Shown piece by piece: positions 29,601 to 37,702 of a DNA stretch of 64,000 bases. The notes beneath the pieces were generated by a model. That model did no database searches. It saw only the letters and a program-made list of their open reading frames with translations, and was not told where the DNA came from. The stretch is from an uncultured Methanobrevibacter sp. (lineage in GTDB: Archaea > Methanobacteriota > Methanobacteria > Methanobacteriales > Methanobacteriaceae): positions 1 to 64,000 of the forward strand of contig NZ_CACXNW010000013.1 of the NCBI RefSeq assembly GCF_902769175.1. The letters run 5' to 3'. Position numbers and translations under genes: made by a program. The stretch's first letter is position 1. Every line of letters begins with the position of its first letter.

Positions 29601-31648
29601 TGCCTCTCTTGGTTGATTGTAAAAACAGTACTGTTTCATCCTTTTTAGATAATATGTCTACATTATTCTATGATGTGGTGAAATATAATTTCTATCCTTT
29701 CAGATTGCTTGCAAATGAATATGATATAGATTCAAATATTATTTTCCAATTCTTGCCAGAGTGGGTCAAGGATTATGGATTTAGTGATGATTTCAATTCA
29801 GCAGACCTTGAAGATGCCTTGATTGATGGTATGAATGATTTCAATTCAGCAGACCTTGAAGATGCATTGATTGATGATATGGATGATTTAATTTCAGATC
29901 TCCTTGTAGAAGTCATTGTCAATGACGATAAGTATAGCTTGTATGTAATGCATTCCGATAGGTATTCCAAAGATTTCATCAAGTCATTTATGGAATCAAA
30001 CAAATTGATATTGCATGAAATGATGGATGTTAGCCATTTGGCCCAAATCAATTACACTCCAGATGAGGATATCATCTTGTTGGATAGTTATAATAAAACT
30101 GAACATGAATTGGATTATGATGATGTTTTAGATGCTTTTAATGATAATTTGTCCAGATATCCTGATAATAAGATTGTATCTATGGATGATAGGATTTACA
30201 GTTATGCAGAAGGTGCCTTTATAGCGGATAAGATTGCAGAATCATTAACTGATTTAGGTGTTGGCTTTGATGATTGCGTTGGATTTTTAACAGAAAGGTC
30301 TGAACTTTATGTTTTCTCTATTTTAGCCATTATGTCTATGGGGGCGGTTTATGTTCCTTTAGACAATAATTTGCCTGATGAGCGTATTGATTTCATATTG
30401 AATGACACTGATTCTAAAGTGCTTATTGTCAGTGATGAGACTTATAGCCGTGCTAAGGATTTGGATAATGAGGTTACTCTCTTAAACATATCACCTCTGA
30501 TTAATGGGGATATAGGAACTTTATCCTCCCTTCAAGTAAGTTATGGTGATTTGGCTTGTATTTTATATACTAGCGGAACAACTGGCATTCCTAAAGGAGT
30601 TAAGATTAGGCGTAAATCCTTGATTAATTTGGTTGAATTTTATCAAAATGAATACCATTTCACTCGAGATGATGTTTATGGGCTGTTTTCTGCCATCGGC
30701 TTTGATGTGACTAACTTCATAATAAATTGTGTTATTGCAGCTGGTGCATCTTTAGCTATTGTAGGGGAGGACATTAGGTTTAATATGCTTGAGATGAATG
30801 ACTATTTCAAAAGGCATGGGGTTACCCATTCATTCATAACTACACAAATTGGAAAATTATTTGTTGAAACTATTGATGAAAGCTCTTTGGATGTGCTGAT
30901 TATTGGAGGTGAAAAGTTAGGTGAATTTGAAAGTCCAAATGATTATCTTCTTGTAGATGCCTATGGCCCAACAGAAGCATTTACTTTCAACACATCGATT
31001 AAAAACTCAGATAAGATAGATTTCTCTTCTGTAGGCTATTTGAACTATAATACTAAGGCTTATATTTTGGATAATGAGTGTAGGCGTGTTCCTACAGGTG
31101 CTGTTGGAGAATTATATATTTCAGGATCCCAATTATCTGATGGATACTTGAATCGACTTGAAGAATCACAAAAGGCTTTCAAGGCAAATCCATTTAGCCA
31201 AAGCCAAGATTACAGCACCATATATTCAACAGGAGATATGGCAAGATTCCTCCCAGATGGATCTATAGGCATTGTTGGCCGTCGTGATAGTCAGGTAAAG
31301 GTTAGGGGAAATCGTGTAGAGCTCTTAGAAATAGAAGCTGTCATAAGGGATATGGACATTATAGATAATGTCACTGTTCAAACCATAAAGAATGGAGAAA
31401 ACAATGAATTGGTTGCTTATATTGTTTCATCCGCTGATATTTCAGATGAAGAGCTTGAATCTGCTGTTTGCGATAATGTTTCTGAATCTAAACCTGATTA
31501 TATGGTTCCCTCATTTGTGATAAGGTTAGATGATATTCCTGTGAATGTCAATGGTAAGGTTGATAAGAATGCTTTGCCTTCTGTTGATTTGCATAATTGC
31601 AAAATAAGTATTGCCCTCCATCAAATGATACTGAAAAGGCAATTGTAA
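26684..31648 (+). CDS. NRPS fragment 2: end of C2, A2-T2, C3-A3
   Basis: The second open piece; the in-frame homology actually begins near 26600, so the listed start is only the first start codon. A2 has YTSGTTGTPKA, YGPAEYN and YKTGDVAR. T2 has LGGDSLIAIK. C3 has HHIIFDA plus a low-complexity insert (GSALDDAGSATNNIGS) and a 16-residue tandem duplication at 29786-29881. A3 has YTSGTTGIPKG, YGPTEAF and YSTGDMAR. Eye-read pocket positions are roughly D-I-E-T-R-G-L-A-V-K for A2 and D-V-F-T-I-G-A-T-F-K for A3, so the three modules probably take different substrates. The frame is lost near 31597, just after the A3 end motif GKVDKNALP. Confidence 0.85.
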   Translation: MEETDYVGGMISEIIEDMDDVISDMVAYIFHGEDDYEILIDYSDKFSKEFIEKFIESYKLILHDLIKVDKLSEINYISTSDLDFYDSFNQNGHDLKYGSILEAFNDYLSKAPKNILTISDEISYTYEESAYLINQIRLLLEENGLDSEDRVAVFVDRNHWVILSALACISEGITYIPIDGTYPNQRISFMINQSSSKAIIISDSNQLRTEDLIREYDLDLKVINLSSLSDDVGCSSHVDYVEESVNPVACIIYTSGTTGTPKAVQMTNRQIVNFMQFYADTSEFDEISVQGIFVSIGFDISLELFVSVFGGGAVTFVPEDIRLDLNRLNQYYIKHNVTHTFITTQIAKLFVKTISETSLKYLRTGGEKLGSIEPPENYVLTDLYGPAEYNAVSAMDIDKKIYESSVGILNWNTKTYILDNEHRRVPLGAVGEIYVSGYQTTVGYLDNVEANKKVLFENPFDGDIPGYERMYKTGDVARYLPDGTMGIVGRLDSQVKIRGNRVELSEVEITIRGFDYVEDVTVQTMVHDGNKELVAYVVMSSDFEGNISDYIQDNVNERKPTYMVPSFVVTLDKIPLTVNGKVDKRSLPEVDMDSFRVGYVAPSTEDERKIVEAFEKVFNQEKIGIYDDFLRLGGDSLIAIKLLSYIGDNNLTAADLLSLHTPHAIASNINKANNEFDLNKYTLESGCPLNESQLNVYLDIIAHNKIDSYLLPLLMEISNEYSIDEIFQAIEIVLDSHPILSMCISETEDGPYLVKGSKPQISVESNANSEFIREFLTKPFDLDNSLSRFLIVENGNVFNGDGSALDDAGSATNNIGSDYKLFAVFHHIIFDALSENVFKADLLDALKGKSIDLDDSFLKVAAFNQQMETSDEYIGAKDFYESMLVDSEEAGVLLDSVISEGPGTNHIDLDLDVDLFKSFLTDNGLSANVVFTGVFVYALSRFVGSDKVLFNIVENGRDRFNNFNSIGMFVNTLPLLVDCKNSTVSSFLDNMSTLFYDVVKYNFYPFRLLANEYDIDSNIIFQFLPEWVKDYGFSDDFNSADLEDALIDGMNDFNSADLEDALIDDMDDLISDLLVEVIVNDDKYSLYVMHSDRYSKDFIKSFMESNKLILHEMMDVSHLAQINYTPDEDIILLDSYNKTEHELDYDDVLDAFNDNLSRYPDNKIVSMDDRIYSYAEGAFIADKIAESLTDLGVGFDDCVGFLTERSELYVFSILAIMSMGAVYVPLDNNLPDERIDFILNDTDSKVLIVSDETYSRAKDLDNEVTLLNISPLINGDIGTLSSLQVSYGDLACILYTSGTTGIPKGVKIRRKSLINLVEFYQNEYHFTRDDVYGLFSAIGFDVTNFIINCVIAAGASLAIVGEDIRFNMLEMNDYFKRHGVTHSFITTQIGKLFVETIDESSLDVLIIGGEKLGEFESPNDYLLVDAYGPTEAFTFNTSIKNSDKIDFSSVGYLNYNTKAYILDNECRRVPTGAVGELYISGSQLSDGYLNRLEESQKAFKANPFSQSQDYSTIYSTGDMARFLPDGSIGIVGRRDSQVKVRGNRVELLEIEAVIRDMDIIDNVTVQTIKNGENNELVAYIVSSADISDEELESAVCDNVSESKPDYMVPSFVIRLDDIPVNVNGKVDKNALPSVDLHNCKISIALHQMILKRQL

Positions 31649-32007
31649 ATGTCTTTGAAAAAGTGTTTAATCAGGAAAAAATAGGAGTGTATGATGATTT
31701 TAATAAATTAGGTGGTGATTCACTTAGTTCCATTAAGGTAATCTCCCTATTATCACAAATGGGCATAAAAATTAATGCAAATGTTATTTTAAATTATAGG
31801 ACTCCTTATAATATTGCTAAATACATTAATGAGAATCTCAAGACCCTTGATGATAATCTTGGTTTTGACTTGGTTAAAAAAGGAGAAACTGATCAGAATA
31901 TGTTTTTATTGCCTCCTATTGAAGGATTATCTTCTGTATTTCCTCATTTGATTGATAATATCCATTTTGATGGAAACATTTATCTTATTGATGATTTTCA
32001 AGTATGA
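31597..32007 (+). CDS. NRPS fragment 3: T3 and start of thioesterase
   Basis: A third open piece. It carries the T3 carrier domain with LGGDSLSSIKVISLL (phosphopantetheine serine near 31716) and the beginning of the terminal thioesterase (MFLLPPIEGLSS, the oxyanion-hole region). The TTG start is nominal, since the frame is entered by the preceding frameshift. It ends at a TGA created by an extra T near 31999. Confidence 0.75.
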   Translation: MQNKYCPPSNDTEKAIVNVFEKVFNQEKIGVYDDFNKLGGDSLSSIKVISLLSQMGIKINANVILNYRTPYNIAKYINENLKTLDDNLGFDLVKKGETDQNMFLLPPIEGLSSVFPHLIDNIHFDGNIYLIDDFQV

Positions 32008-32524
32008 TTTATCCTTAGATGAGATAAAGAACACTAATCATGAAGATAATTTGAATTACTATTATGATTCAATCAAAGGCCTATTCCAAGATGGAGATAT
32101 AATTGTTGGCTATTCATTAGGATGCATTTATGCATCATTGATTGCTGAAAAATTGGAAAAGGATAAGCGAATTGACAAGATTGTATTAATTGACGGAACA
32201 TTGGATTTTGTCAATGAAGATGAAGATGAGCGAGAGAATATGGTTAATTGGGTCGCTGATATGATTCAAAAGAAATCTTTGATGAATCCAAGTAAGAATA
32301 TTCGGAAAATGATTAAAAAAATTATTGAAATAAGTTATATTAATTCCTGCTGGAATTTCCATACTCCTAAAATAAACTCACATATAATTTATTTAAGTAC
32401 TTTGAATTTATTTAAAGAGGAATTAGAGTGTATTTCAGACAATTATGAGTATATTTTAATTGATTCAAGCCATCAGGATATTATTGAAAAGGACTTCGAT
32501 AAAATATCTCATTATTTCAATTAA
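31952..32524 (+). CDS. NRPS fragment 4: type I thioesterase domain
   Basis: The last piece, an alpha/beta-hydrolase thioesterase that would release or cyclise the peptide. The nucleophile elbow is VGYSLGC (Ser near 32112), a likely acid follows in LIDGTLD, and the catalytic His is in IDSSHQD near the end. The first 16 or so residues of the open frame are out-of-frame read-through; true homology begins at KYDLSLDEIK. With its residues intact, the domain would work if the frameshift were corrected. Confidence 0.78.
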   Translation: MIISILMETFILLMIFKYDLSLDEIKNTNHEDNLNYYYDSIKGLFQDGDIIVGYSLGCIYASLIAEKLEKDKRIDKIVLIDGTLDFVNEDEDERENMVNWVADMIQKKSLMNPSKNIRKMIKKIIEISYINSCWNFHTPKINSHIIYLSTLNLFKEELECISDNYEYILIDSSHQDIIEKDFDKISHYFN

Positions 32525-32864
32525 ATGATTTTTCATTCATTTTTTGGATGTTCATTATTCTCTTTCATTTGTTTTAGATATTTATATAAATTATTAAAAC
32601 AAAATCTTTATTATAATGCTTAAAAATTAATTTTAATTTAAAGAAGCTTTTAAAATTATAAATTATTTAATTCAATATAGTTAAATTATAAATTATTTAA
32701 TTTCAACAAAAGATTATTTAATTTATATTTTTTTAGTTTCAATATATTTGTTTAATTTATAAATTTTTTAATTTCAACATAAGGTTATTAATTTATAAAT
32801 TATTCAAATTCAATATACAGTTTTTAAATTATAAAATGACTAAAATTAATCAGAGTTGATATGA
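32525..32864. repeat. Gene-free AT spacer with degenerate repeats
   Basis: Units resembling TTATAAATTATTTAATTTCA recur about four times between 32655 and 32815, with differing spacing. No gene is seen. The spacer separates the NRPS from argH. Confidence 0.6.
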
Positions 32865-34283
32865 TTGAAAATTAGAACTGGCAGACTCGAAAAGGAAATG
32901 ACCGATGAGGCAGCAGTATACACTTCTTCATTGGAATTTGATAGATTTATCTTTGATGCAGATATTCAATGCAATTATGCTCACACTTCAATGCTTAAGG
33001 CTCAAGGAATCATTGATGAGGAAATCGCTGATAAAATCCTTGAAGCATTGGACAAGCTAAGTGATGAAGGTTTTGATGCACTTGAATTTGACCATTCTGT
33101 TGAGGATGTTCACATGGCTGTAGAAAACTATGTTACCAAGCTTGTAGGTCCTGAAGCAGGATTTATGCATACTGCAAAGTCAAGAAATGATCAAGTTGCA
33201 ACAGGTATAAGATTATTGTTGAGAGACAGAATAACTGAAATTCAAATTGGAATTCTTGAATTCATTGAAGGAATCCTTGAACTTGCAAAAGAGCATAAGG
33301 AAACAGTTATGATCGGATACACTCACTTGCAGCATGCTCAGCCTGTCACTTTGGCTCATCACTTGATGGCTCATGCACAGGCATTGAAAAGAGATTACCA
33401 AAGATTGGATGACACCTATAAAAGAGTCAATCTAAACCCATTAGGTTCTGCTGCAATGGCTACTACAAGTTTCCCAATTGACAGAGACTTAACCACACAA
33501 CTTCTTGGATTTGACGATTATTTGGAAAATTCTATGGATGGAGTTTCTTCAAGAGACCATATCGCTGAAACTGTATTTGATCTCAGTGCTCTTTGCACTA
33601 CATTATCAAAGATTTGTGAAGAACTGGTTCTTTGGAGCACTTATGAATTTGGAATCGTCTCAATGGCAGATGAATACTCTTCAACTTCATCAATCATGCC
33701 TCAAAAGAAAAATCCTGATGTTGCAGAAGTGGCAAGGTCTAAATGTGCTATTGTAAATGGAGAGCTTGTAACCATTTTAACCATATTGAAAGCTATTCCA
33801 TACACTTACAACAGAGATTTGCAGGAAATCACCCCTCACTTATGGAATGCCTGTGATGTAGCTTATGACACTTTAAAGATAGTCAATCACATGCTTTTAA
33901 CTGTCACTTTCAATACAGAAAGATGCTTGGAACTTGCAGGAGCAAACTTTGCTACAGCTACCGATTTAGCTGACATTATGCTAAGGGAAAGAAAAATACC
34001 ATTCAGAACAGCTCATAAGATTGTCGGAAGAATTGTTAATGAAGCTGTAGCTGAAGGAGTAAACCCAAGTGATATCGATGGTGCATATGTAGACAATGTA
34101 GCAGAAGAGCTTGGATTTGAAAAGTTGAATCTTGATGATGAATTGATTCACAATGCATTGAATCCAATTGAAAACGTCAAAATAAGAAACGTTCCAGGAG
34201 GGCCTTCTCCAGAAATGGTTCAATTGGCTATTGACAATATGAACATATTTTTAGATAATGAATTTGAAAAGCAAGGAATCTAA
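32865..34283 (+). CDS. argH: Argininosuccinate lyase
   Basis: Splits argininosuccinate to arginine and fumarate, the last step of arginine synthesis. It is 472 residues long, normal for the fumarase/aspartase superfamily. Motifs are [24 protein letters not shown] (catalytic His) and the signature loop [14 protein letters not shown]. The start is TTG 32865 ([12 protein letters not shown]), since no ATG fits and homology begins there. It appears to be a single-gene unit. Confidence 0.95.
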   Translation: MKIRTGRLEKEMTDEAAVYTSSLEFDRFIFDADIQCNYAHTSMLKAQGIIDEEIADKILEALDKLSDEGFDALEFDHSVEDVHMAVENYVTKLVGPEAGFMHTAKSRNDQVATGIRLLLRDRITEIQIGILEFIEGILELAKEHKETVMIGYTHLQHAQPVTLAHHLMAHAQALKRDYQRLDDTYKRVNLNPLGSAAMATTSFPIDRDLTTQLLGFDDYLENSMDGVSSRDHIAETVFDLSALCTTLSKICEELVLWSTYEFGIVSMADEYSSTSSIMPQKKNPDVAEVARSKCAIVNGELVTILTILKAIPYTYNRDLQEITPHLWNACDVAYDTLKIVNHMLLTVTFNTERCLELAGANFATATDLADIMLRERKIPFRTAHKIVGRIVNEAVAEGVNPSDIDGAYVDNVAEELGFEKLNLDDELIHNALNPIENVKIRNVPGGPSPEMVQLAIDNMNIFLDNEFEKQGI

Positions 34284-34529
34284 TTGTTTTTCATTTCAAT
34301 TATTTTATTTTTTTCAATAATTTATAACTATTGTTAAATAATTAGAAAAGCAGAATAAAAATTTAAAGTTTAAAAAAAAATTTGGTATAGAAAAACTCAA
34401 AGTAAAAAACTAAATATGTAAAATGTATAGTAAAAGGCTAAAAATATAAAAAATCTAAGAAAAAATTATTATTATATAATTTTAAATCATTTTAAACTAG
34501 AATTCCTAAGTTTTCTAAATGGTGAAACT

Positions 34530-35693
34530 ATGGTATATGATACTTATACTCTTTTAAAGCATATAAACAGAATCAGAGAGGAAATTGGTCATGAAACGGT
34601 GGAAATAGACATTAAGGAAGTTTTATTTGACCATGAAACAAATGAATTATGGATTATTACTGATGACCGTCCAGACAAGTCTGCAATTATTGGAAAAGGA
34701 GGATGGGTTGTTGGAAGGCTTAGGGAAGAGCTTGGAATAGGAAGCATTCATGTTGAAAGCTATTCTGATTTTCTGCAAAAAGAGTATAGAATGAATCTTT
34801 CATTAAAAAAATTGGAGTCCTATATAAAGGATAATCAAAACAAATTGGATTATGGCACTTTGATTGCATTGAATAATTTGATTGACATTTTAAGAATCAA
34901 ATTGGAAAACTTATATTCATTCAACTTTTACAGCTATTTTAAAGAATTGGAAGAAAGCCCATATAGCTATTTCGAAGCGGAAAAGCCGGTTGCTGTTGTA
35001 GCATTGTCTGGAGGAACTGATAGTAGCTTCTCTCTAATATTAGCTAAAAAATTAGGATTTAATCCAATAGCTATTACAGTTGATCCAGGTACAATAGTGC
35101 TTCCAAGGCAGTTCAAACAAAACATAGATAAGTTGGTAGCTGATTTAGACGTTTCCCATAAATATATTGAAGTTGACTATGCCGATTTGATTGAAGAGTC
35201 ATTTACAGGAAGATTCCACCCTTGCGGAAGATGTTCAAAGGTCATTGAAGAGACAGTTTATAGATATGCACTTGACAATGACATTCCGATAGTCATTTTT
35301 GGTGACATGTTGGCTACTGGAAGCCAATGCATTACAGAACAATTCCTGACAATTGGTGAAGATATTGAAAGTGGGGAAGATTCTTTAAAAATTGATGAAA
35401 CTGATAAAATTGAACCAACTGATGTAGATAAGGAAATTGAAATTAATAAAATTATTAGGCTCAACTTACCTGCTTCATTATCCGTGTCAAAATTAGAAAA
35501 CAAATCATTAACTGTGCATTATAATTTAAACAAATTTAAAGGATTTGGGTGCCCTCTCTTGTATGAAGTTCATAAGAAGTTTCCTCATATGAAAAAGTAT
35601 TCCATACAGAGAATTTTAAGGGAAACCCGTTCAGGTGTATTGGAACCTGGTGAAGCATTAGACTTGATTTGGAGCTTTTATAATACTGGCTGA
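34530..35693 (+). CDS. PP-loop ATPase with N-terminal KH-like RNA-binding domain
   Basis: A 387-residue two-domain protein. About 1-95 are KH-like, with the GxxG loop IIGKGGWVVGRLREELGI. After a helical linker, about 150-280 are a PP-loop (adenine nucleotide alpha-hydrolase) domain with VALSGGTDSSFSL and a Cys pair in HPCGRCSKVIEE. About 290-315 are an acidic insert, and the C-terminus has GCPLLYEVHKKFP. The combination suggests ATP-dependent modification of an RNA, for example a tRNA thiolation-like reaction, but that is inferred; I do not recognise a characterised orthologue. Confidence 0.75.
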   Translation: MVYDTYTLLKHINRIREEIGHETVEIDIKEVLFDHETNELWIITDDRPDKSAIIGKGGWVVGRLREELGIGSIHVESYSDFLQKEYRMNLSLKKLESYIKDNQNKLDYGTLIALNNLIDILRIKLENLYSFNFYSYFKELEESPYSYFEAEKPVAVVALSGGTDSSFSLILAKKLGFNPIAITVDPGTIVLPRQFKQNIDKLVADLDVSHKYIEVDYADLIEESFTGRFHPCGRCSKVIEETVYRYALDNDIPIVIFGDMLATGSQCITEQFLTIGEDIESGEDSLKIDETDKIEPTDVDKEIEINKIIRLNLPASLSVSKLENKSLTVHYNLNKFKGFGCPLLYEVHKKFPHMKKYSIQRILRETRSGVLEPGEALDLIWSFYNTG

Positions 35694-35857
35694 TATTTAG
35701 TGGAATTGATAATAATATTTATTGAATGTTTTTCACTTCCATTAATTTGAAAATTTTTTAATTATTGGGTGAAAATATTTTTTTGTTATTTGAAAACTTT
35801 TTAATATATTGAGTAAAAATATATTATTGTAATTTAAAAAATTATTAAGGTGATAAT

Positions 35858-36133
35858 ATGAAAAAACATGTTTGTCCACGTTGCGGTTCAAGTAATATTG
35901 ATTGGATCATTCCACAGGTTTGGTCTAAATGGGTTTGCAAGGATTGTTCCTACACAGGTCCTGCTATTGAAGCTGATGAAGATTTAATCAATGAGATTAA
36001 AGCTGATTGGGAGGAAAATAAGGAAAAGTATCTTGAAGAGGAAGATATTAGGGCTCAACGAATATTATCCGGTGAAGAAAAACGTTTAGATGATGAAATG
36101 GAATTGGAAGAGGAAGATGAATTAAGTGATTAA
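35858..36133 (+). CDS. Small zinc-ribbon protein with acidic C-terminus
   Basis: A 91-residue protein. Residues 5-31 form a zinc ribbon, CPRCGSSNIDW then WVCKDCSYTGPAI; from residue 36 it is a charged, Glu-rich helical tail. Small proteins of this kind are common in Methanobacteriales and uncharacterised. AAGGTG lies before ATG 35858. It may follow the PP-loop gene in a transcript, though 164 bp separate them. Confidence 0.7.
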   Translation: MKKHVCPRCGSSNIDWIIPQVWSKWVCKDCSYTGPAIEADEDLINEIKADWEENKEKYLEEEDIRAQRILSGEEKRLDDEMELEEEDELSD

Positions 36134-36283
36134 GAGCTTGACAAGAAATTAGAGGAATTAGATTTATAAATTCTTATGAAAATTATATTAAATTTTATAT
36201 ACTTTATTAAACAAATTATAATTTGATATATCGAATTTGTAAAATCTTATATTTTTATGAACTTTTATGTTTGAGGTGAAATT

Positions 36284-36889
36284 ATGCCTAGTTTTTTAAA
36301 TTTACGTGGAAATAACAATGACTCTAAATACCCTAGATTAGTTAGGGAAGGAATTAAATTAGGAGTTAATTATAAAAGATTTAGTAAAGAGCCTATTTTA
36401 GGCAAAAACATTTTACTTAGATCCAACACTGTTATTTATAATGATGTAATCATTGGAGATGATTTTAAAACTGGACATAATGTTGTTGTAAGGGATCATA
36501 CTACAATCGGCAATGATGTATTGATTGGTACAAACACTGTTATTGAAGGTGGATGTGAGATTGGAAACAATGTAAGCATTCAATCCAATGTATACATTCC
36601 AAGAAACAGTGTCATTGAAGACAATGTATTCATTGGTCCTTGTGCCTGCTTTACCAATGACAGATATCCTGTCAGAGTTGAATATGAATTGAAAGGACCT
36701 CAACTTAGAAAAGGATGTTCTGTTGGTGGAAATACAACATTCTTATCAAATATAGAAGTTGGTGAAGGAGCTATTGTAGCTGCAGGTGCAGTTGTAACCC
36801 GTAGTGTACCTCCTTATTACTTGGCTATTGGTACTCCGGCTAAAATCAAGCCATTACCTACTTCATTAAGAGTTCCAAATATGATCTAA
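36284..36889 (+). CDS. Hexapeptide-repeat (left-handed beta-helix) acyltransferase
   Basis: A 201-residue protein made of hexapeptide repeats: [70 protein letters not shown]. It ends AIGTPAKIK, the classic WbbJ/NeuD-type sugar O- or N-acetyltransferase close. NDRYP resembles the acceptor loop of nucleotide-sugar acetyltransferases. A role in surface-glycan sugar synthesis fits galE, galU and the ABC exporter elsewhere in the window. A TATA-like TTTTATATACTTT lies near 36192. Confidence 0.82.
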   Translation: MPSFLNLRGNNNDSKYPRLVREGIKLGVNYKRFSKEPILGKNILLRSNTVIYNDVIIGDDFKTGHNVVVRDHTTIGNDVLIGTNTVIEGGCEIGNNVSIQSNVYIPRNSVIEDNVFIGPCACFTNDRYPVRVEYELKGPQLRKGCSVGGNTTFLSNIEVGEGAIVAAGAVVTRSVPPYYLAIGTPAKIKPLPTSLRVPNMI

Positions 36890-37516
36890 TTTGGAATCTT
36901 TTCTTTTTCTTTTTTTGAATTGTTTTTTTCTAAAAGTTTATATCTTATTTTTTTTAATCTTTTTATAATCGTTAATTTATTCTTTTTTCTTTTTTGAATT
37001 GTTTTTTTCTAAAAGTTTATATCTTATTTTTTTTAATCTTTTTTATAATCCTTATTTTTTCTAAAATTATTTATCATATATTTTTAAATATTTTTCATAT
37101 CGTTAATTTATTCTTTTTAAAAATCTTAATTTTTTAAATTTTTCAAATCTTAATTTTTTAAATTTTTCAAATCTTAATTTTTTAAATTTTTCAAATCTTA
37201 ATTTTTTAAATTTTTCAAATCTTTTTTGGATTTTGATTTTTTTATTTCTATAATTTTCTTTTTTTAATTAATTTATTTAGTTGAAATGCTTATTTTTTTA
37301 TTTTTATTTATTTTTTTTAACTATTTAACTAAATATTAATTAATTTTCCTTTTTTTAACCTTAAAGGTTATATATAATAAAAAAGATATAATTTTATGTT
37401 ATATACTATAATTTTATATTTAAAATATTCTGATTTCTTTCATTTTTTTGTTTAATATTTTAAATAATAGGATTTTATACTAATTATTAATTTAAATTTA
37501 TTATGGAGATAATATA
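36890..37516. repeat. Gene-free spacer with a 79-bp duplication and a 24-bp array
   Basis: A 79-bp-period duplication (about 36900-37050) carries the phrase GAATTGTTTTTTTCTAAAAG in both copies. A 24-bp unit, AAATCTTAATTTTTTAAATT plus TTTC, follows four times in perfect tandem at 37121-37216. No gene is seen. A promoter-like GGTTATATATAAT near 37368 probably drives the ferredoxin-lipid reductase pair. Confidence 0.8.
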
Positions 37517-37681
37517 ATGATATTAAAAGAGTGGTGTTCTTATTGCGGTTGTTGCGCAGGTGTTTGTGTAAGAAACTGCATAGAAGTAAAAGAATATTCT
37601 TTGGTTTTTGATGAAAACTGTAACAACTGTGGAATTTGTGTAGATGCATGCCCATTAGCAGCATTGGAAATGGAAGAATAG
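37517..37681 (+). CDS. Small ferredoxin, probable 2[4Fe-4S]
   Basis: A 54-residue protein with two cluster motifs: CSYCGCCAGVC with a further Cys four residues on, and CNNCGICVDACP. The first motif has extra Cys residues at 12 and 21 and lacks the usual Pro, so one site may be atypical. It lies 21 bp before the lipid reductase gene. Ferredoxin is an established electron donor for archaeal geranylgeranyl reductase, so it probably serves that enzyme. Confidence 0.88.
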   Translation: MILKEWCSYCGCCAGVCVRNCIEVKEYSLVFDENCNNCGICVDACPLAALEMEE

Positions 37682-37702
37682 ATAGATTGGGGATGAATTA
37701 TT

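Larger units (their letters stand above)
22623..32524 (+). pseudogene. Three-module nonribosomal peptide synthetase gene with three frameshifts
   Basis: One gene of about 9.9 kb for a C-A-T / C-A-T / C-A-T-TE synthetase, now read in four pieces. Approximate domains: C1 22650-23850, A1 23880-25440, T1 25480-25680, C2 25690-26950, A2 26960-28460, T2 28500-28700, C3 28720-30060, A3 30090-31600, T3 31610-31840, thioesterase 31880-32524. Single-base repairs near 26600 (missing T in a T run), 31597 (missing T) and 31999 (extra T) restore one frame. All A domains keep the ATP-binding and acyl-transfer motifs and all T domains keep GGDS, so it decayed recently or is broken only by assembly errors. 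A C domain at the start suggests N-acylation of the first residue. Such synthetases have been reported in Methanobrevibacter ruminantium; the product is unknown. Confidence 0.88.

Noticed and set aside
37121-37222. A short array resembling a CRISPR
   Set aside because: The 24-bp units are directly adjacent with no unique spacers, so it is a simple tandem repeat. No cas genes are in the window.
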